This document shows positions 27,911 to 37,009 of a stretch of DNA of 64,000 bases, piece after piece; positions within the stretch are counted from its first letter, which is position 1, and the number at the start of each line of letters is the position of its first letter. The notes under the pieces are model-generated. The model was not told where the DNA came from. It saw nothing but the letters and a program-made list of their open reading frames with translations, and made no database searches. The translations under genes and the position numbers were made by a program. Source of the DNA: Polaribacter ponticola (lineage in GTDB: Bacteria; Bacteroidota; Bacteroidia; Flavobacteriales; Flavobacteriaceae); assembly GCF_026191475.2 (NCBI RefSeq), contig NZ_JAOSLC020000003.1, forward strand, positions 961,001-1,025,000, written 5' to 3'.

Positions 27911-27997
27911 TTCTTTTATGTTTTAAACTCAAAAAACACAACTGGTTAAGTTACATTAAATAACAGGAATTAAGTTCTTAGAAAAAAAACTAATTTA

Positions 27998-28029
27998 TTG
28001 TAACCTTTATTTAAATGCAATCGTCAAAG
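27998..28029 (+). promoter_or_regulatory. ECF promoter motif before the divergent gene, system 2
   Basis: TTGTAACC (27998-28005), 16 bp, CGTCAAAG (28022-28029). Same spacing and nearly the same elements as the motif before the sigma gene. It also matches the general ECF form with a CGTC -10. ATG at 28070. Confidence 0.68.
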
Positions 28030-28069
28030 CTACAAACACAATAAAATTAATCATTTAAAACAATAAATT

Positions 28070-28450
28070 ATGGAAGTAGCAGTTTTAGCAGTAATATTTG
28101 GAAGCATTTTTGGAGTATTTTATTTATATTTTTCTACAAGAAATAAAGAACGTTTAGCATTAATAGAGAAAGGTGCAGATGCAAGTATCTTTATGTCTAG
28201 TAAAAAAAGAAATGCTGCTCCTTTTTGGAAAATTTTAATTTTAAACTTAGGATTATTAGCAGTAGGTATCGGTTTTGGAATTTTGTTAGGGTCGCTACTA
28301 AGTTATAACTTTGGTTATAGTGGAAACTACCAAGACAGACCAACAAACTATATTAGTTCAGAAACTTTGTATGCAGCATCAATCTTTTTATGTGCAGGAG
28401 CATCTCTATTAATCGGTTTTAATATTACAAAAAAATTAGATCAAGAATAA
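28070..28450 (+). CDS. Small membrane protein, DUF6249-like
   Basis: 126 residues: helix 1 at about 4-22, a basic loop with RNKERLALIEKGADASIF (a pattern of DUF6249-like Bacteroidota proteins), then helices near 52-78 and 102-120. It carries the same ECF promoter motif as the divergent sigma gene, so it is a likely direct target of sigma system 2. Function unknown. Confidence 0.75.
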   Translation: MEVAVLAVIFGSIFGVFYLYFSTRNKERLALIEKGADASIFMSSKKRNAAPFWKILILNLGLLAVGIGFGILLGSLLSYNFGYSGNYQDRPTNYISSETLYAASIFLCAGASLLIGFNITKKLDQE

Positions 28451-28472
28451 ATAAAAAATCTATCTCAATTTT

Positions 28473-28502
28473 AAACCATTTCATTTTTATATGAAGTGGT
28501 TT
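28473..28502 (+). terminator. Terminator after the DUF6249-like gene
   Basis: AAACCATTTCAT (28473-28484) and ATGAAGTGGTTT (28491-28502), one G-U pair, followed by a T-run. Confidence 0.78.
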
Positions 28503-28543
28503 TTTTTAAAAAAGTCTGTATCTTTAGAAAAATATTTGTTTTA

Positions 28544-29869
28544 ATGAGTAACGATTATAAAGATAGTAAGTTTAAAGAACTACTAAATAAATTACAACAA
28601 GAAAGTTGGCAACTAGAATTATTAATTTCTGGTTTTGCTATTTTTGGATTAATTTCTGCACTACCTCATTTAACAACTGCACTAAATATTGCAAAAAACG
28701 AAGCTCAACCCTATGCTTTAGCCATATTGTACATTGCTTTCATATCTTGTTCTATTTTAATTTTCAATTTATTAATTCACGTAATCTTAAGAGGTTTATG
28801 GATCGGAGCCTTGGGTTTGCGTTATGTTTCTGGAGATATTGAATTCGAAAAATTAAATTACACTAATAAGTTTACAAATCATTTAAAAAAGAAAATTGTT
28901 TCTTTTGATAGATATATTGCTCGTTTAGAAAATTACTGTAGCGTAATGTTCGCAGTATCTTTCTTATTAATTTTCTATGTAATTTCAATTTTTCTGTTAA
29001 TTTTATCAATTGTAATTGTAGCTAAACTTATCGTAGATAATGATAATATACAAATAGACTTCAGACAAATAATAGGAATACCAATATTGGTATTTTTATC
29101 AATTGGGGCAATACTTGTTTTTATAGATTTTTTTACCCAAGGTTATTTAAAAAAGAAAAAATGGCTTTCAAAAATATACTTTCCGTTTTATTGGGTTTTT
29201 AGCTATATAACGCTTACTTTTTTATACAGACCACTTGTTTACAACTTTTTAGATAATAAATTTACAAGAAGAATTAGTTTTTTCTTGGTACCATCTTACA
29301 TTGCAATTTTATTTTTAATCTCATTTAAAAACAGTAAAACTAATTATTTAGAATCTGCAAAATTTGTATCAGAAGCTTATATAAATGATAAAAATTATGA
29401 AGATTTATTAATTAAGGATGATGACTTTGCAAAAATAGCAACCATACAATCTAAAGTAATAACAGAACCTTATCTTAAGGTTTTTAAAGTATTTAATGAA
29501 AACTTAGAAAATCAGATTTATAATTTTCATCCTTTATTAAAACCAAAAAAAGATCGTAGAGGTTTATCAACAGATATTATAATGTTTGATTCTACTAGCT
29601 CTTTAAGAGAACGAGATAGTTTATTAAATAAGTATTTAGAAATCTTTAATAAAACGCATAAAGTATATTTAGATTCTGTAAAATTTGAGTCTGCTTTTTT
29701 AATTTCTGAAAACAAAAAAAATCAAAAAGGTTTTGAAGCTTATATTGGTATTAAAAACATTTCTGAAGGGAAGCATATTTTAAAAATGAAACGCTTAGTA
29801 AAGAAGAAAAAAGATACTATTCTTGTTACAGATATAAATATTCCTTTTTGGTATTATAAAAACAATTAA
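28544..29869 (+). CDS. Polytopic membrane protein of unknown function
   Basis: 441 residues from the ATG at 28544 (MSNDYKDSKF). An earlier in-frame ATG at 28496 lies inside the terminator of the preceding gene, so I reject it. About six hydrophobic segments lie in residues 25-280 (near 30-50, 68-95, 145-175, 190-215, 228-250 and 262-278). They are followed by a soluble C-terminal domain of about 150 residues rich in Lys and Asp. I do not recognise the family. The following gene starts 4 bp after its stop. Confidence 0.72.
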   Translation: MSNDYKDSKFKELLNKLQQESWQLELLISGFAIFGLISALPHLTTALNIAKNEAQPYALAILYIAFISCSILIFNLLIHVILRGLWIGALGLRYVSGDIEFEKLNYTNKFTNHLKKKIVSFDRYIARLENYCSVMFAVSFLLIFYVISIFLLILSIVIVAKLIVDNDNIQIDFRQIIGIPILVFLSIGAILVFIDFFTQGYLKKKKWLSKIYFPFYWVFSYITLTFLYRPLVYNFLDNKFTRRISFFLVPSYIAILFLISFKNSKTNYLESAKFVSEAYINDKNYEDLLIKDDDFAKIATIQSKVITEPYLKVFKVFNENLENQIYNFHPLLKPKKDRRGLSTDIIMFDSTSSLRERDSLLNKYLEIFNKTHKVYLDSVKFESAFLISENKKNQKGFEAYIGIKNISEGKHILKMKRLVKKKKDTILVTDINIPFWYYKNN

Positions 29870-29873
29870 TGTA

Positions 29874-30449
29874 GTGAATACAAAACCAGAACTTTATTTT
29901 AAAAATGATGTTGAATGGCGTAATTGGCTGTCTAAAAACTATAATTCTTCAATAGGAATTTATTTAATTTTTTACAAAGTAGAAAATGATGAAGAATCTA
30001 TGAGATGGGAAGAAGCTGTAAAAGTTGCTTTGTGCTATGGTTGGATAGATTCTACCGTAAAAAGTTTAGGAAATGGTAAGAGAAGGCAATATTTCTGCAG
30101 AAGAAATCCTAAAAGTATTTGGAGTGCGCTCAATAAAAAATACATTAAAGAATTAACTAAGAATAATTTAATGCACAAAAGCGGATTAGAGATCATTGAA
30201 ATAGGCAAAAAAAATGGTTCTTGGTTTGCGTTGGATGCTGTTGAGAAAGGCATAATTCCAGAAGAATTACAAACGGAATTTGATAAAAATAAAATAGCTT
30301 TTACAAACTACCAAAATTTTGCTCCTAGTTACAGAAAAAGTTATTTATACTGGTTACAACAAGCAAAAAGAGATACCACAAGAAAAAACCGAATTAAAGA
30401 AATAATTCGGTTGTGTGAAGAGAATATTAAATCTCGTGATAATTGGTAA
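29874..30449 (+). CDS. YdeI/OmpD-associated family protein
   Basis: 191 residues from a GTG start. The family's conserved core is present: WEEAVKVALCYGWIDSTVKS, RRNPKSIWSALNKKY, and a C-terminal SYLYWLQQAKRDTTRKNRIKE. Cytoplasmic; reported family members have no firm biochemical role. Likely co-transcribed with the membrane protein 4 bp upstream. Confidence 0.85.
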   Translation: MNTKPELYFKNDVEWRNWLSKNYNSSIGIYLIFYKVENDEESMRWEEAVKVALCYGWIDSTVKSLGNGKRRQYFCRRNPKSIWSALNKKYIKELTKNNLMHKSGLEIIEIGKKNGSWFALDAVEKGIIPEELQTEFDKNKIAFTNYQNFAPSYRKSYLYWLQQAKRDTTRKNRIKEIIRLCEENIKSRDNW

Positions 30450-30453
30450 ACAA

Positions 30454-31914
30454 CTATAATCCATTCATAAAGCTCCCATAAGGATCTCTAAATTGAGTGC
30501 CTTCTGTAAAACGATGTTTACTTAGTTTTTTAAACTCTACCAATGCCCACAAAATAAATTCTTTTATAAAATATGCGTCACTTTTTTTAATATTTGGTTG
30601 ATATTTTGCTATAAATACTTCTAAAGGTTTTATTTTATCAAGTTCCAATTTGTATCTTGTTTCAGAAAATTCGTCTAAAAGTTCAAAATCTTCATCAAAA
30701 TTAAAAAACCAAGAAACAATAGCATCATAAGGAGATTCGTCTTCTTGCTTTTCTAATTTTTTAATCACAGGAAAATAAGTAGGAAATAATGTTTTTATTG
30801 CTCTTCTAATTAAAGTTTCTGCAACAACTTGTGCTCCTTCTTGTTCGCCTTCGTAAACCAATTCTACTTTACCTGTAATTGCTGGTATAATTCCGTCAAA
30901 ATCATTTAAACGAATCATAGTTTCAGAATCACCAGATAAAATGACTCTTCTTTCTGCAGTACTTAATAAATTCTCGTAAGCAGAAATACTTAAACGTGCA
31001 CTCACGCCACTTTTAGCATCAATGTATTCGCTTTCTCTTGCTTCAAAAACAATTTGTTCTAACAAGTCTTTTGCCAATTCTGGCACTTGTATAAAATCTT
31101 GTTTTATGTTTTTCGCTTCTTGCTGTGTAATAGTTTTAGCAGTTTCAATATCCTCTGGATAATGTGTTAAAATCTGTGAACCAATTCTATCTTTTAAAGG
31201 TGTAACAATACTACCTCTATTGGTATAATCTTCAGGATTTGCTGTAAATACAAACTGCATATCTAAAGGCAAACGCAATTTAAAACCACGTATTTGAATA
31301 TCGCCTTCTTGTAAAATATTAAACAAAGCCACTTGAATTCTAGCTTGTAAATCTGGCAATTCATTAATTACAAAAATACATCTGTTTGCTCTTGGAATCA
31401 TTCCATAATGGATAACTCTATCATCTGCATAACTCAACTTTAAATTGGCCGCTTTAATAGGATCTACATCACCAATAATATCTGCAACAGTAACATCTGG
31501 AGTTGCCAATTTTTCTGCAAAACGCTCACTTCTATGCAACCAAAAAATCGGAGTTTCATCTCCTTTTTCTTTGATCAATTCTATTGCAAATCTTGAAATC
31601 GGATTTAAAGGATCATCGTTAACCTCAGAACCTTTTACAACAGGTATGTATTCATCTAACAAATCGACCATCAACCTTGCCAAACGTGTTTTTGCTTGAC
31701 CTCTTAATCCTAATAAATTAATATTATGTCTACTTAAAATTGCTCTTTCTAATTCAGGAATTACTGTGTTTTCATAACCATGAACACCTTTAAAAACAGT
31801 TTCTTTATTCATCATTTTACTGATGAGATTTTCTCTCAGTTCGTCTTTTATAGACTTTGATTCATAACCTGCTTCTTTTAATTCTCCTATAGTTGTAATT
31901 TGTTGTAAATTCAT
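30454..31914 (-). CDS. AAA ATPase, magnesium-chelatase subunit I-like (MoxR/BchI type)
   Basis: 486 residues. The ATPase core has Walker A GLRGQAKTRL (the usual second Gly before Lys is Ala) and a Walker B-like VINELPDL (Asn where Asp is usual). The BchI-type MQFVFTANPEDYTNRG and LKDRIGSQI follow. The C-terminal half is helical and acidic. It pairs with the VWA gene 28 bp upstream, as in chelatase-like or MoxR-VWA chaperone modules. There is no other tetrapyrrole gene nearby, so a metal-insertion or protein-remodelling role is more likely than chlorophyll synthesis. Confidence 0.85.
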   Translation of the reverse strand: MNLQQITTIGELKEAGYESKSIKDELRENLISKMMNKETVFKGVHGYENTVIPELERAILSRHNINLLGLRGQAKTRLARLMVDLLDEYIPVVKGSEVNDDPLNPISRFAIELIKEKGDETPIFWLHRSERFAEKLATPDVTVADIIGDVDPIKAANLKLSYADDRVIHYGMIPRANRCIFVINELPDLQARIQVALFNILQEGDIQIRGFKLRLPLDMQFVFTANPEDYTNRGSIVTPLKDRIGSQILTHYPEDIETAKTITQQEAKNIKQDFIQVPELAKDLLEQIVFEARESEYIDAKSGVSARLSISAYENLLSTAERRVILSGDSETMIRLNDFDGIIPAITGKVELVYEGEQEGAQVVAETLIRRAIKTLFPTYFPVIKKLEKQEDESPYDAIVSWFFNFDEDFELLDEFSETRYKLELDKIKPLEVFIAKYQPNIKKSDAYFIKEFILWALVEFKKLSKHRFTEGTQFRDPYGSFMNGL

Positions 31915-31942
31915 TTTTATCTTATCTCTCTTCTCTTGATTC

Positions 31943-33076
31943 TTAATTATCCTCTAATCCTTTTTTTCTATTTGTTTCATAATCTTCAAAAATCATTTCA
32001 CCTAAACCTTTTAAGCCAGTATAAAATGCTTTTCCTTGATTTGCTTGTGTAAATGCTTTTACAAATTGCATTAAGTAAGGATCTTGTGCAATCATAAAAG
32101 TAGTAATTGGTATGTGCAACTTTCTGGCTTGTTGAGCCATTGCATAACACTTATTTACAATGTGTGTATCCAAACCATTACTATTTTTATAATATTGTCC
32201 ATCAGGCAAACGCAAGCAACTTGGTTTACCATCTGTAATCATAAAAATCTGTTTGTTGGTATTTTTCTTTCTACGTAATAAATCCATAGCCAATTGCAAA
32301 CCAGCAACAGTATTTGTGTGATATGGCCCAACTTGTAAATAAGGTAAATCTTTAATTTTGATGGTCCAAGCATCATTTCCAAAAACTAAAATATCTAAAG
32401 TGTCTTTTGGGTAACGTGTTGTAATTAATTCAGCCAAAGCCATTGCAACTTTTTTGGCAGGTGTAATTCTATCTTCACCATACAGAATCATTGAGTGACT
32501 AATATCAATCATTAACACAGTACTCATCTGACTTTTATGCATGGTTTCTTCCACCACCAAATCATTTTCAGAAAGCGTAAAATCGCCAATTCCATTATTA
32601 ATTTGTGCGTTTCTAATGCTTTCAGTCATGGAAACTCTATCTAAATTATCTCCAAATTGATACGCTCTAAAATCTCCTGTATGTTCATCTCCAATTCCTG
32701 GCGATTTACTTTTATGATTTCCAGAACCACTTCTTTTAATTTTACCAAAAATATGATTTAACGCTTGTTGGCGAATAGCTCGTTCAGTTTTTGGAGTAAT
32801 TTTAGTGCCTCCTGTTCCATCACCTTTTATCTCTTCTTTTATGTACCCTTTTTTCTTTAAATCTTCAACAAAATCATCAATGGTATAATTCTCATCAGTT
32901 AAATTATACTCTTTATCTAAAGAGCGTAGCCAATCTATGGCTTCATCAAAATCGCCAGAAGTATGCGTAATTAATTCTTTGAATATTTCAAATAACTTAT
33001 CAAAAGGAGATTGATATTCTTCCTCATAAGTTTTAAAAATAAATCCTTTTCTCTTATTGTTATTTATCATTACCAT
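31943..33076 (-). CDS. VWA-domain protein, partner of the AAA ATPase
   Basis: 377 residues. The C-terminal von Willebrand A domain (about 190-370) has a complete metal site: DISHS (MIDAS DxSxS), a conserved Thr in GPYHTNT and the ITDGKPS segment. The N-terminal half is charged and helical. No signal peptide. First gene of a two-gene unit with the AAA ATPase; the arrangement is the D/I subunit pair of chelatase-like machines. The client is unknown. Confidence 0.87.
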   Translation of the reverse strand: MVMINNNKRKGFIFKTYEEEYQSPFDKLFEIFKELITHTSGDFDEAIDWLRSLDKEYNLTDENYTIDDFVEDLKKKGYIKEEIKGDGTGGTKITPKTERAIRQQALNHIFGKIKRSGSGNHKSKSPGIGDEHTGDFRAYQFGDNLDRVSMTESIRNAQINNGIGDFTLSENDLVVEETMHKSQMSTVLMIDISHSMILYGEDRITPAKKVAMALAELITTRYPKDTLDILVFGNDAWTIKIKDLPYLQVGPYHTNTVAGLQLAMDLLRRKKNTNKQIFMITDGKPSCLRLPDGQYYKNSNGLDTHIVNKCYAMAQQARKLHIPITTFMIAQDPYLMQFVKAFTQANQGKAFYTGLKGLGEMIFEDYETNRKKGLEDN

Positions 33077-33195
33077 AAAAATAAGCTTTTAAGCAACGTA
33101 TTTTAAGACATTAACATTAGTTTATTATATGCTAATATCAATTTGTTTTATAAATACATTAAAAGATTAAACAAAAAAAATTATATATTTACAAT

Positions 33196-34070
33196 ATGGC
33201 TAAAATTCTAATTACAGGTGGCACAGGTTTGGTTGGTAAAAGATTAACAAAAATGTTAGTTAAGAATAATCATGAAGTGCTTGTTTTAAGTAGAAGTCCA
33301 AAGAAGGAAAATGAATTTAGATGGAATCTTTCTGAAAATTTTATAGATAAGAAAGCTTTAGAAAACGTTGATTATATTATTCATTTAGCTGGTGCAGGTA
33401 TTGCTGATAAACGTTGGACAGACGAAAGAAAAAAATAATTATTGATAGTAGAGTTAAAACTGCCAACCTACTTTTTAACAAAATAATTGAATATAAAATT
33501 AATTTAAAAGGATTTATTTCTGCATCTGGAATTGGATATTACGGAGCAATAACCAACAATAAAACTTATAAAGAAACAGACAAACCAGGAACTGATTTTA
33601 TTGCTAATGTTTGTAAACAATGGGAAAAAGCAGCAGAACAATTTTCTAATAAAAACATTCCGGTAACTATATTAAGAACAGGGATTGTATTATCTAAAGA
33701 AGGAGGCGCATTAGAAAAAATGAAAACGCCAATACTATCTCCTTTAGGTTCTGGAAAACAACATATACCTTGGATTCATATTGATGATTTATGTCTGATG
33801 TATTTAAATGCAGTAGAAGGTAATTTAACAGGTGTCTTTAACGCGGTTACTCCAGAAAACCATACGAGTAAAACATTTTCTAAAACACTAGCAAAAAACC
33901 TAAAAAGACCTTATTTAGCAATTGGGGTTCCTAGTTTTCTTTTAAAATTGATGTTTGGTAATTTGTCTGTAATATTACTAAAAGGAAGTAAAATTTCTGC
34001 AAAAAAAATCGAAAAGAGAGGTTTCTCTTTTCGATTTAGAACGCTTAAAAAAGCATTAAATAATTTATAA
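33196..34070 (+). CDS. TIGR01777-family NAD-dependent epimerase/dehydratase (frameshifted)
   Basis: Atypical SDR of the YfcH/TIGR01777 type, 291 residues after repair. N-terminal ILITGGTGLVGKRL, then HLAGAGIADKRWT, SRVKTANLL, SASGIGYYG, RTGIVLSKEGGAL and WIHIDDLC in the usual order. The frame breaks in the A7 run at 33429-33435; eight A residues restore it. Physiological substrate unknown for the family. Confidence 0.88.
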
Positions 34071-34075
34071 TTATT

Positions 34076-34699
34076 TTAAAATGTAGTTGTAATATTTAAT
34101 GCTACTTCACTCCAAGTTTTAGAAACTCCATCTGCTCCTTTATGTAAATCTAAACAAGCAGTATTTAAAGATGCTAAGGCTGCAGAAGCATTCCAATTGT
34201 TTACATCCATAATAGCTTTCATATTAAAAGACTTGTCTGCAATTGTATATGTAAATGGTACGTTTTTCTCAACACCATTCATTTTAATAGTTGCTACTCC
34301 ATTTGTATCATCTATAATCACTAATTTACCAGAAAGTAATTTTGTGTTATCCATAATACCAAAAAAGAACTTTTTAATTTTAAAATCTCTGCTTGTGTCT
34401 TTTGTAAAAATACTACTTACAGGTATAGAAAATTCAGTATTATTTATTGCTTCTTTAATGCTGTTTCCTTCTCCACCTGAAAGAACATCTACTTTTTTAA
34501 ACTGACCACCAACTCCTACTTTTGCAGAAGTTTTATAAGCAGTAAAGTTAATTTCATTTTTTGCGTTAGAAACAGAAAATGCAGCTTTAGATTTTTTAGT
34601 TTCAGCTTTGGTTTCTGTTTTTTTTACTTCTGATTTACATGCTGAAAAATTAAACGCAGTTGCGATCACTAAAAATGATATTACAAATATTTTTTTCAT
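34076..34699 (-). CDS. YceI-family lipoprotein
   Basis: 207 residues. Lipoprotein signal with lipobox NFSAC near residue 20, a charged linker, then a YceI-like lipocalin-type barrel (AKVGVGGQFKKVDV, GVATIKMNGVEKNVPFTY). YceI proteins bind polyisoprenoid-like lipids. Last gene of the ftsH-cdsA-psd block, 16 bp after the acyl-CoA-binding-protein gene. Confidence 0.82.
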   Translation of the reverse strand: MKKIFVISFLVIATAFNFSACKSEVKKTETKAETKKSKAAFSVSNAKNEINFTAYKTSAKVGVGGQFKKVDVLSGGEGNSIKEAINNTEFSIPVSSIFTKDTSRDFKIKKFFFGIMDNTKLLSGKLVIIDDTNGVATIKMNGVEKNVPFTYTIADKSFNMKAIMDVNNWNASAALASLNTACLDLHKGADGVSKTWSEVALNITTTF

Positions 34700-34715
34700 G
34701 ATTATTATCTTTTAA

Positions 34716-34991
34716 TTAAATTGTTTTGGCTAATTCTATGTATTCCTTTTTGGCTTGTTCTGCAGACATACCATTTAATTGCATCCAAGCATTAAACTTA
34801 AAAGCACTTCTTACATCAGAACCACTATTAAACGAGAATTTATTACCAAAGTTAGCTTGCTTATAATAAGCATAAAACTTTAGCATAACATCTGGAGCAA
34901 CTGCTTTTTTTAATTTAGATATTCTATCAAAAGCTGCTTTATACTCTTTGTCTAATTGCGTACTATTTTCCTGCGATAACTTGGACACCAC
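34716..34991 (-). CDS. Acyl-CoA-binding protein
   Basis: 91-residue four-helix ACBP. Family hallmarks: LKFYAYYKQA (YxxYKQA) near the middle and FNAWMQLNGMSAEQAKKEYI near the C-terminus. It binds and buffers long-chain acyl-CoA in the cytoplasm. Its start lies 29 bp inside the end of psd, so it is coupled to phospholipid synthesis genes. Confidence 0.9.
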   Translation of the reverse strand: MVSKLSQENSTQLDKEYKAAFDRISKLKKAVAPDVMLKFYAYYKQANFGNKFSFNSGSDVRSAFKFNAWMQLNGMSAEQAKKEYIELAKTI

Positions 34992-35619
34992 CTTTTACTT
35001 TATCTCCTAATTTTACATTTACTTTAGTCCCTAAAGGCAAATAAACATCAACTCTAGATCCAAATTTTATAAATCCAGCATCTGTTCCTTGTACAACTTT
35101 ATCTCCTTCTTTAGCGTAGTTTACTATTCTTTTCGCTAAAGCTCCTGCAATTTGTCTATATAAAATCTCACCAATGGTTTTATTTTCTATAACAACTGTA
35201 GTTCTTTCATTTTCTGTAGATGCTTTAGGATGCCAAGCAACTAAATATTTTCCTGGATGATATTTACTATACTTAACAATACCACTCATTGCGTATCTTG
35301 TAACATGCACATTTATTGGCGACATAAAGATTGAAACTTGTAATCTTTTATCTTTAAAATATTCTGGTTCTTCAACTTCTTCTATAACCACTACTTTACC
35401 ATCTACAGGAGCAATAATTACATTGTCATCTAAATTTGTAACTCTTTTAGGATTTCTAAAAAATTGCAATACAATAATAACGAATCCTAAAATAATAACT
35501 TGAATAGCTTTAACTAACCAATTGATATCAATAAAATTTTCTGCTAATAAAATTCCTGCTATAGCTATTATAAACGTAATTACAATAATTTTATAACCTT
35601 CCTTATGAAATTTGATCAT
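34963..35619 (-). CDS. psd: Phosphatidylserine decarboxylase proenzyme
   Basis: Makes phosphatidylethanolamine from phosphatidylserine. 218 residues, short bacterial form, with two N-terminal membrane helices (about 10-50). The self-cleavage site that forms the pyruvoyl group is IKFGSRVDVYLP. PVDGKVV and NVHVTRYAMSG are also conserved. Follows cdsA by 3 bp. Confidence 0.95.
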   Translation of the reverse strand: MIKFHKEGYKIIVITFIIAIAGILLAENFIDINWLVKAIQVIILGFVIIVLQFFRNPKRVTNLDDNVIIAPVDGKVVVIEEVEEPEYFKDKRLQVSIFMSPINVHVTRYAMSGIVKYSKYHPGKYLVAWHPKASTENERTTVVIENKTIGEILYRQIAGALAKRIVNYAKEGDKVVQGTDAGFIKFGSRVDVYLPLGTKVNVKLGDKVKGGVQVIAGK

Positions 35620-35622
35620 GTT

Positions 35623-36417
35623 TTATATAATAAAGTTAATATACAAATATACGAATGGGGCAGCAAACAACAAACTATCTAATCTATCTAAAATACCACC
35701 ATGCCCTGGCATTATATTTCCACTATCTTTAATTTTAGCTTGCCTCTTGAATTTAGATTCTACTAAATCTCCAATAGTGCCAATTACTGAAACTATTATA
35801 CTAATAACTAACCAATTTAACATAGAAAAGTCTAAATTAAATTTACTTATAAATATAGCAGCTACTAGGGAGAAAACCAATCCACCTATAAAACCTTCAA
35901 TCGTTTTTTTAGGTGAAACAGAAGGAAACAATTTATTCTTTCCAAAGTTTTTACCAACTAAAAAAGCAAAAGAGTCGTTTACCCATATTATAGATAAAAT
36001 ACTAATCATTAATTCTGGATGAAAACTGTTTTCGTAAAAAGGTAATAATACTAAAAAACACATAGAAAATATAACGTATCTTATCGTTACAGCTAGTTTA
36101 GTACTTGTTGTAGAAAATTTAATTTCTATTTTAGTAAATAGTTGATAAATTAAAAAAATAGAAGAGATAATAGTTACTGCTAAAATTCCAACAGTTGCTA
36201 AACTATCAGGTTTACTTAATACTAAAAATATAACTGCTGCAAAAAAAACATAAGAAATATAGTTTTTTAATTTTATCATTCTAATAAATTCCCAAACAGA
36301 CAAAAAACCAAACACAGTAATTAATACTAAATAAGATTCTTTAGAAAATAATATTGCCGAAATAAATATTAAAACGAAAATAATTCCAGAAAAACTCCTT
36401 CTTAAAAGGTTGCGCAT
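35623..36417 (-). CDS. cdsA: Phosphatidate cytidylyltransferase
   Basis: Forms CDP-diacylglycerol from CTP and phosphatidate. 264 residues with about seven membrane helices. The CDP-DAG synthase signature GDLVESKFKRQAKIKDSG continues into MPGHGGILDRLDSLLF near the C-terminus. 1 bp between the LUD gene stop and its start. Confidence 0.95.
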   Translation of the reverse strand: MRNLLRRSFSGIIFVLIFISAILFSKESYLVLITVFGFLSVWEFIRMIKLKNYISYVFFAAVIFLVLSKPDSLATVGILAVTIISSIFLIYQLFTKIEIKFSTTSTKLAVTIRYVIFSMCFLVLLPFYENSFHPELMISILSIIWVNDSFAFLVGKNFGKNKLFPSVSPKKTIEGFIGGLVFSLVAAIFISKFNLDFSMLNWLVISIIVSVIGTIGDLVESKFKRQAKIKDSGNIMPGHGGILDRLDSLLFAAPFVYLYINFII

Positions 36418-36418
36418 A

Positions 36419-37000
36419 TTATAAATCTTCTAATAGCAGCAAATATAAGTTTTTTGAGTTACTGTTGCCATAGTTTAAAAAATTATCATCACTTTTATTA
36501 ATCATGTAATTCTTTATGGCAGATATATTCGTAGGTAAACTTTTAGTGCAATTTGTTTTGATTCCTGTTAACCCTTGCCCAGTATCTTTAACCAACTGAC
36601 TAGTAGTAGCATAAACTATAAAATTTTCTGGATAATCTCTTAATTTAGTACTCCCTAATTGATTAGAAGAAAACAAAACGTCTCCATTATCTGCTATTAA
36701 ATGTTCGCAAGAAGCAAAAACTGGAGTATCAATATTAAAATTACTTACAATCTTTATGTTTTTTTTAAATAAAGGGGCAAGTCGTTTATCCAAAAGGAAA
36801 ATTTCTTTCCAATTGTTTTCAGAAATCACTCTTTCAAGGTTATCAATTACTTCCTCTTTTTTTACAGAATACAGAAACTTACCACCTTTTTCTACAAAAT
36901 TGTGTACGAATAAATCATCAAGAGATAATTTTACATCTTGTTTCTGTATTTCTTCATCCTCCTTTACGGGGATATTAAAAAGTTTTTTAAAAAAATTCAT
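36419..37000 (-). CDS. LUD-domain protein (LutC-like)
   Basis: 193 residues. The second half shows the LUD core (FASCEHLIADNGDVLFSS, then a Gln/Gly-rich turn and IVYATTSQLVKDT). In lactate-utilisation operons this domain belongs to LutB/LutC, but here it sits between ftsH and cdsA, a conserved Bacteroidota position. Role unknown. Confidence 0.78.
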   Translation of the reverse strand: MNFFKKLFNIPVKEDEEIQKQDVKLSLDDLFVHNFVEKGGKFLYSVKKEEVIDNLERVISENNWKEIFLLDKRLAPLFKKNIKIVSNFNIDTPVFASCEHLIADNGDVLFSSNQLGSTKLRDYPENFIVYATTSQLVKDTGQGLTGIKTNCTKSLPTNISAIKNYMINKSDDNFLNYGNSNSKNLYLLLLEDL

Positions 37001-37009
37001 TCTAAAAAA

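Noticed and set aside
28496-28543. Upstream ATG for the membrane protein at 28544
   Set aside because: It lies within the terminator stem of the preceding gene.
30454-33076. Magnesium chelatase of chlorophyll or cobalamin synthesis
   Set aside because: Only the AAA and VWA components are present, no large H/CobN subunit or tetrapyrrole gene is nearby, so I keep the neutral name.
35612-36022. Plus-strand frame inside cdsA and its junction with psd
   Set aside because: cdsA and psd are certain on the other strand; this frame has no recognisable features.
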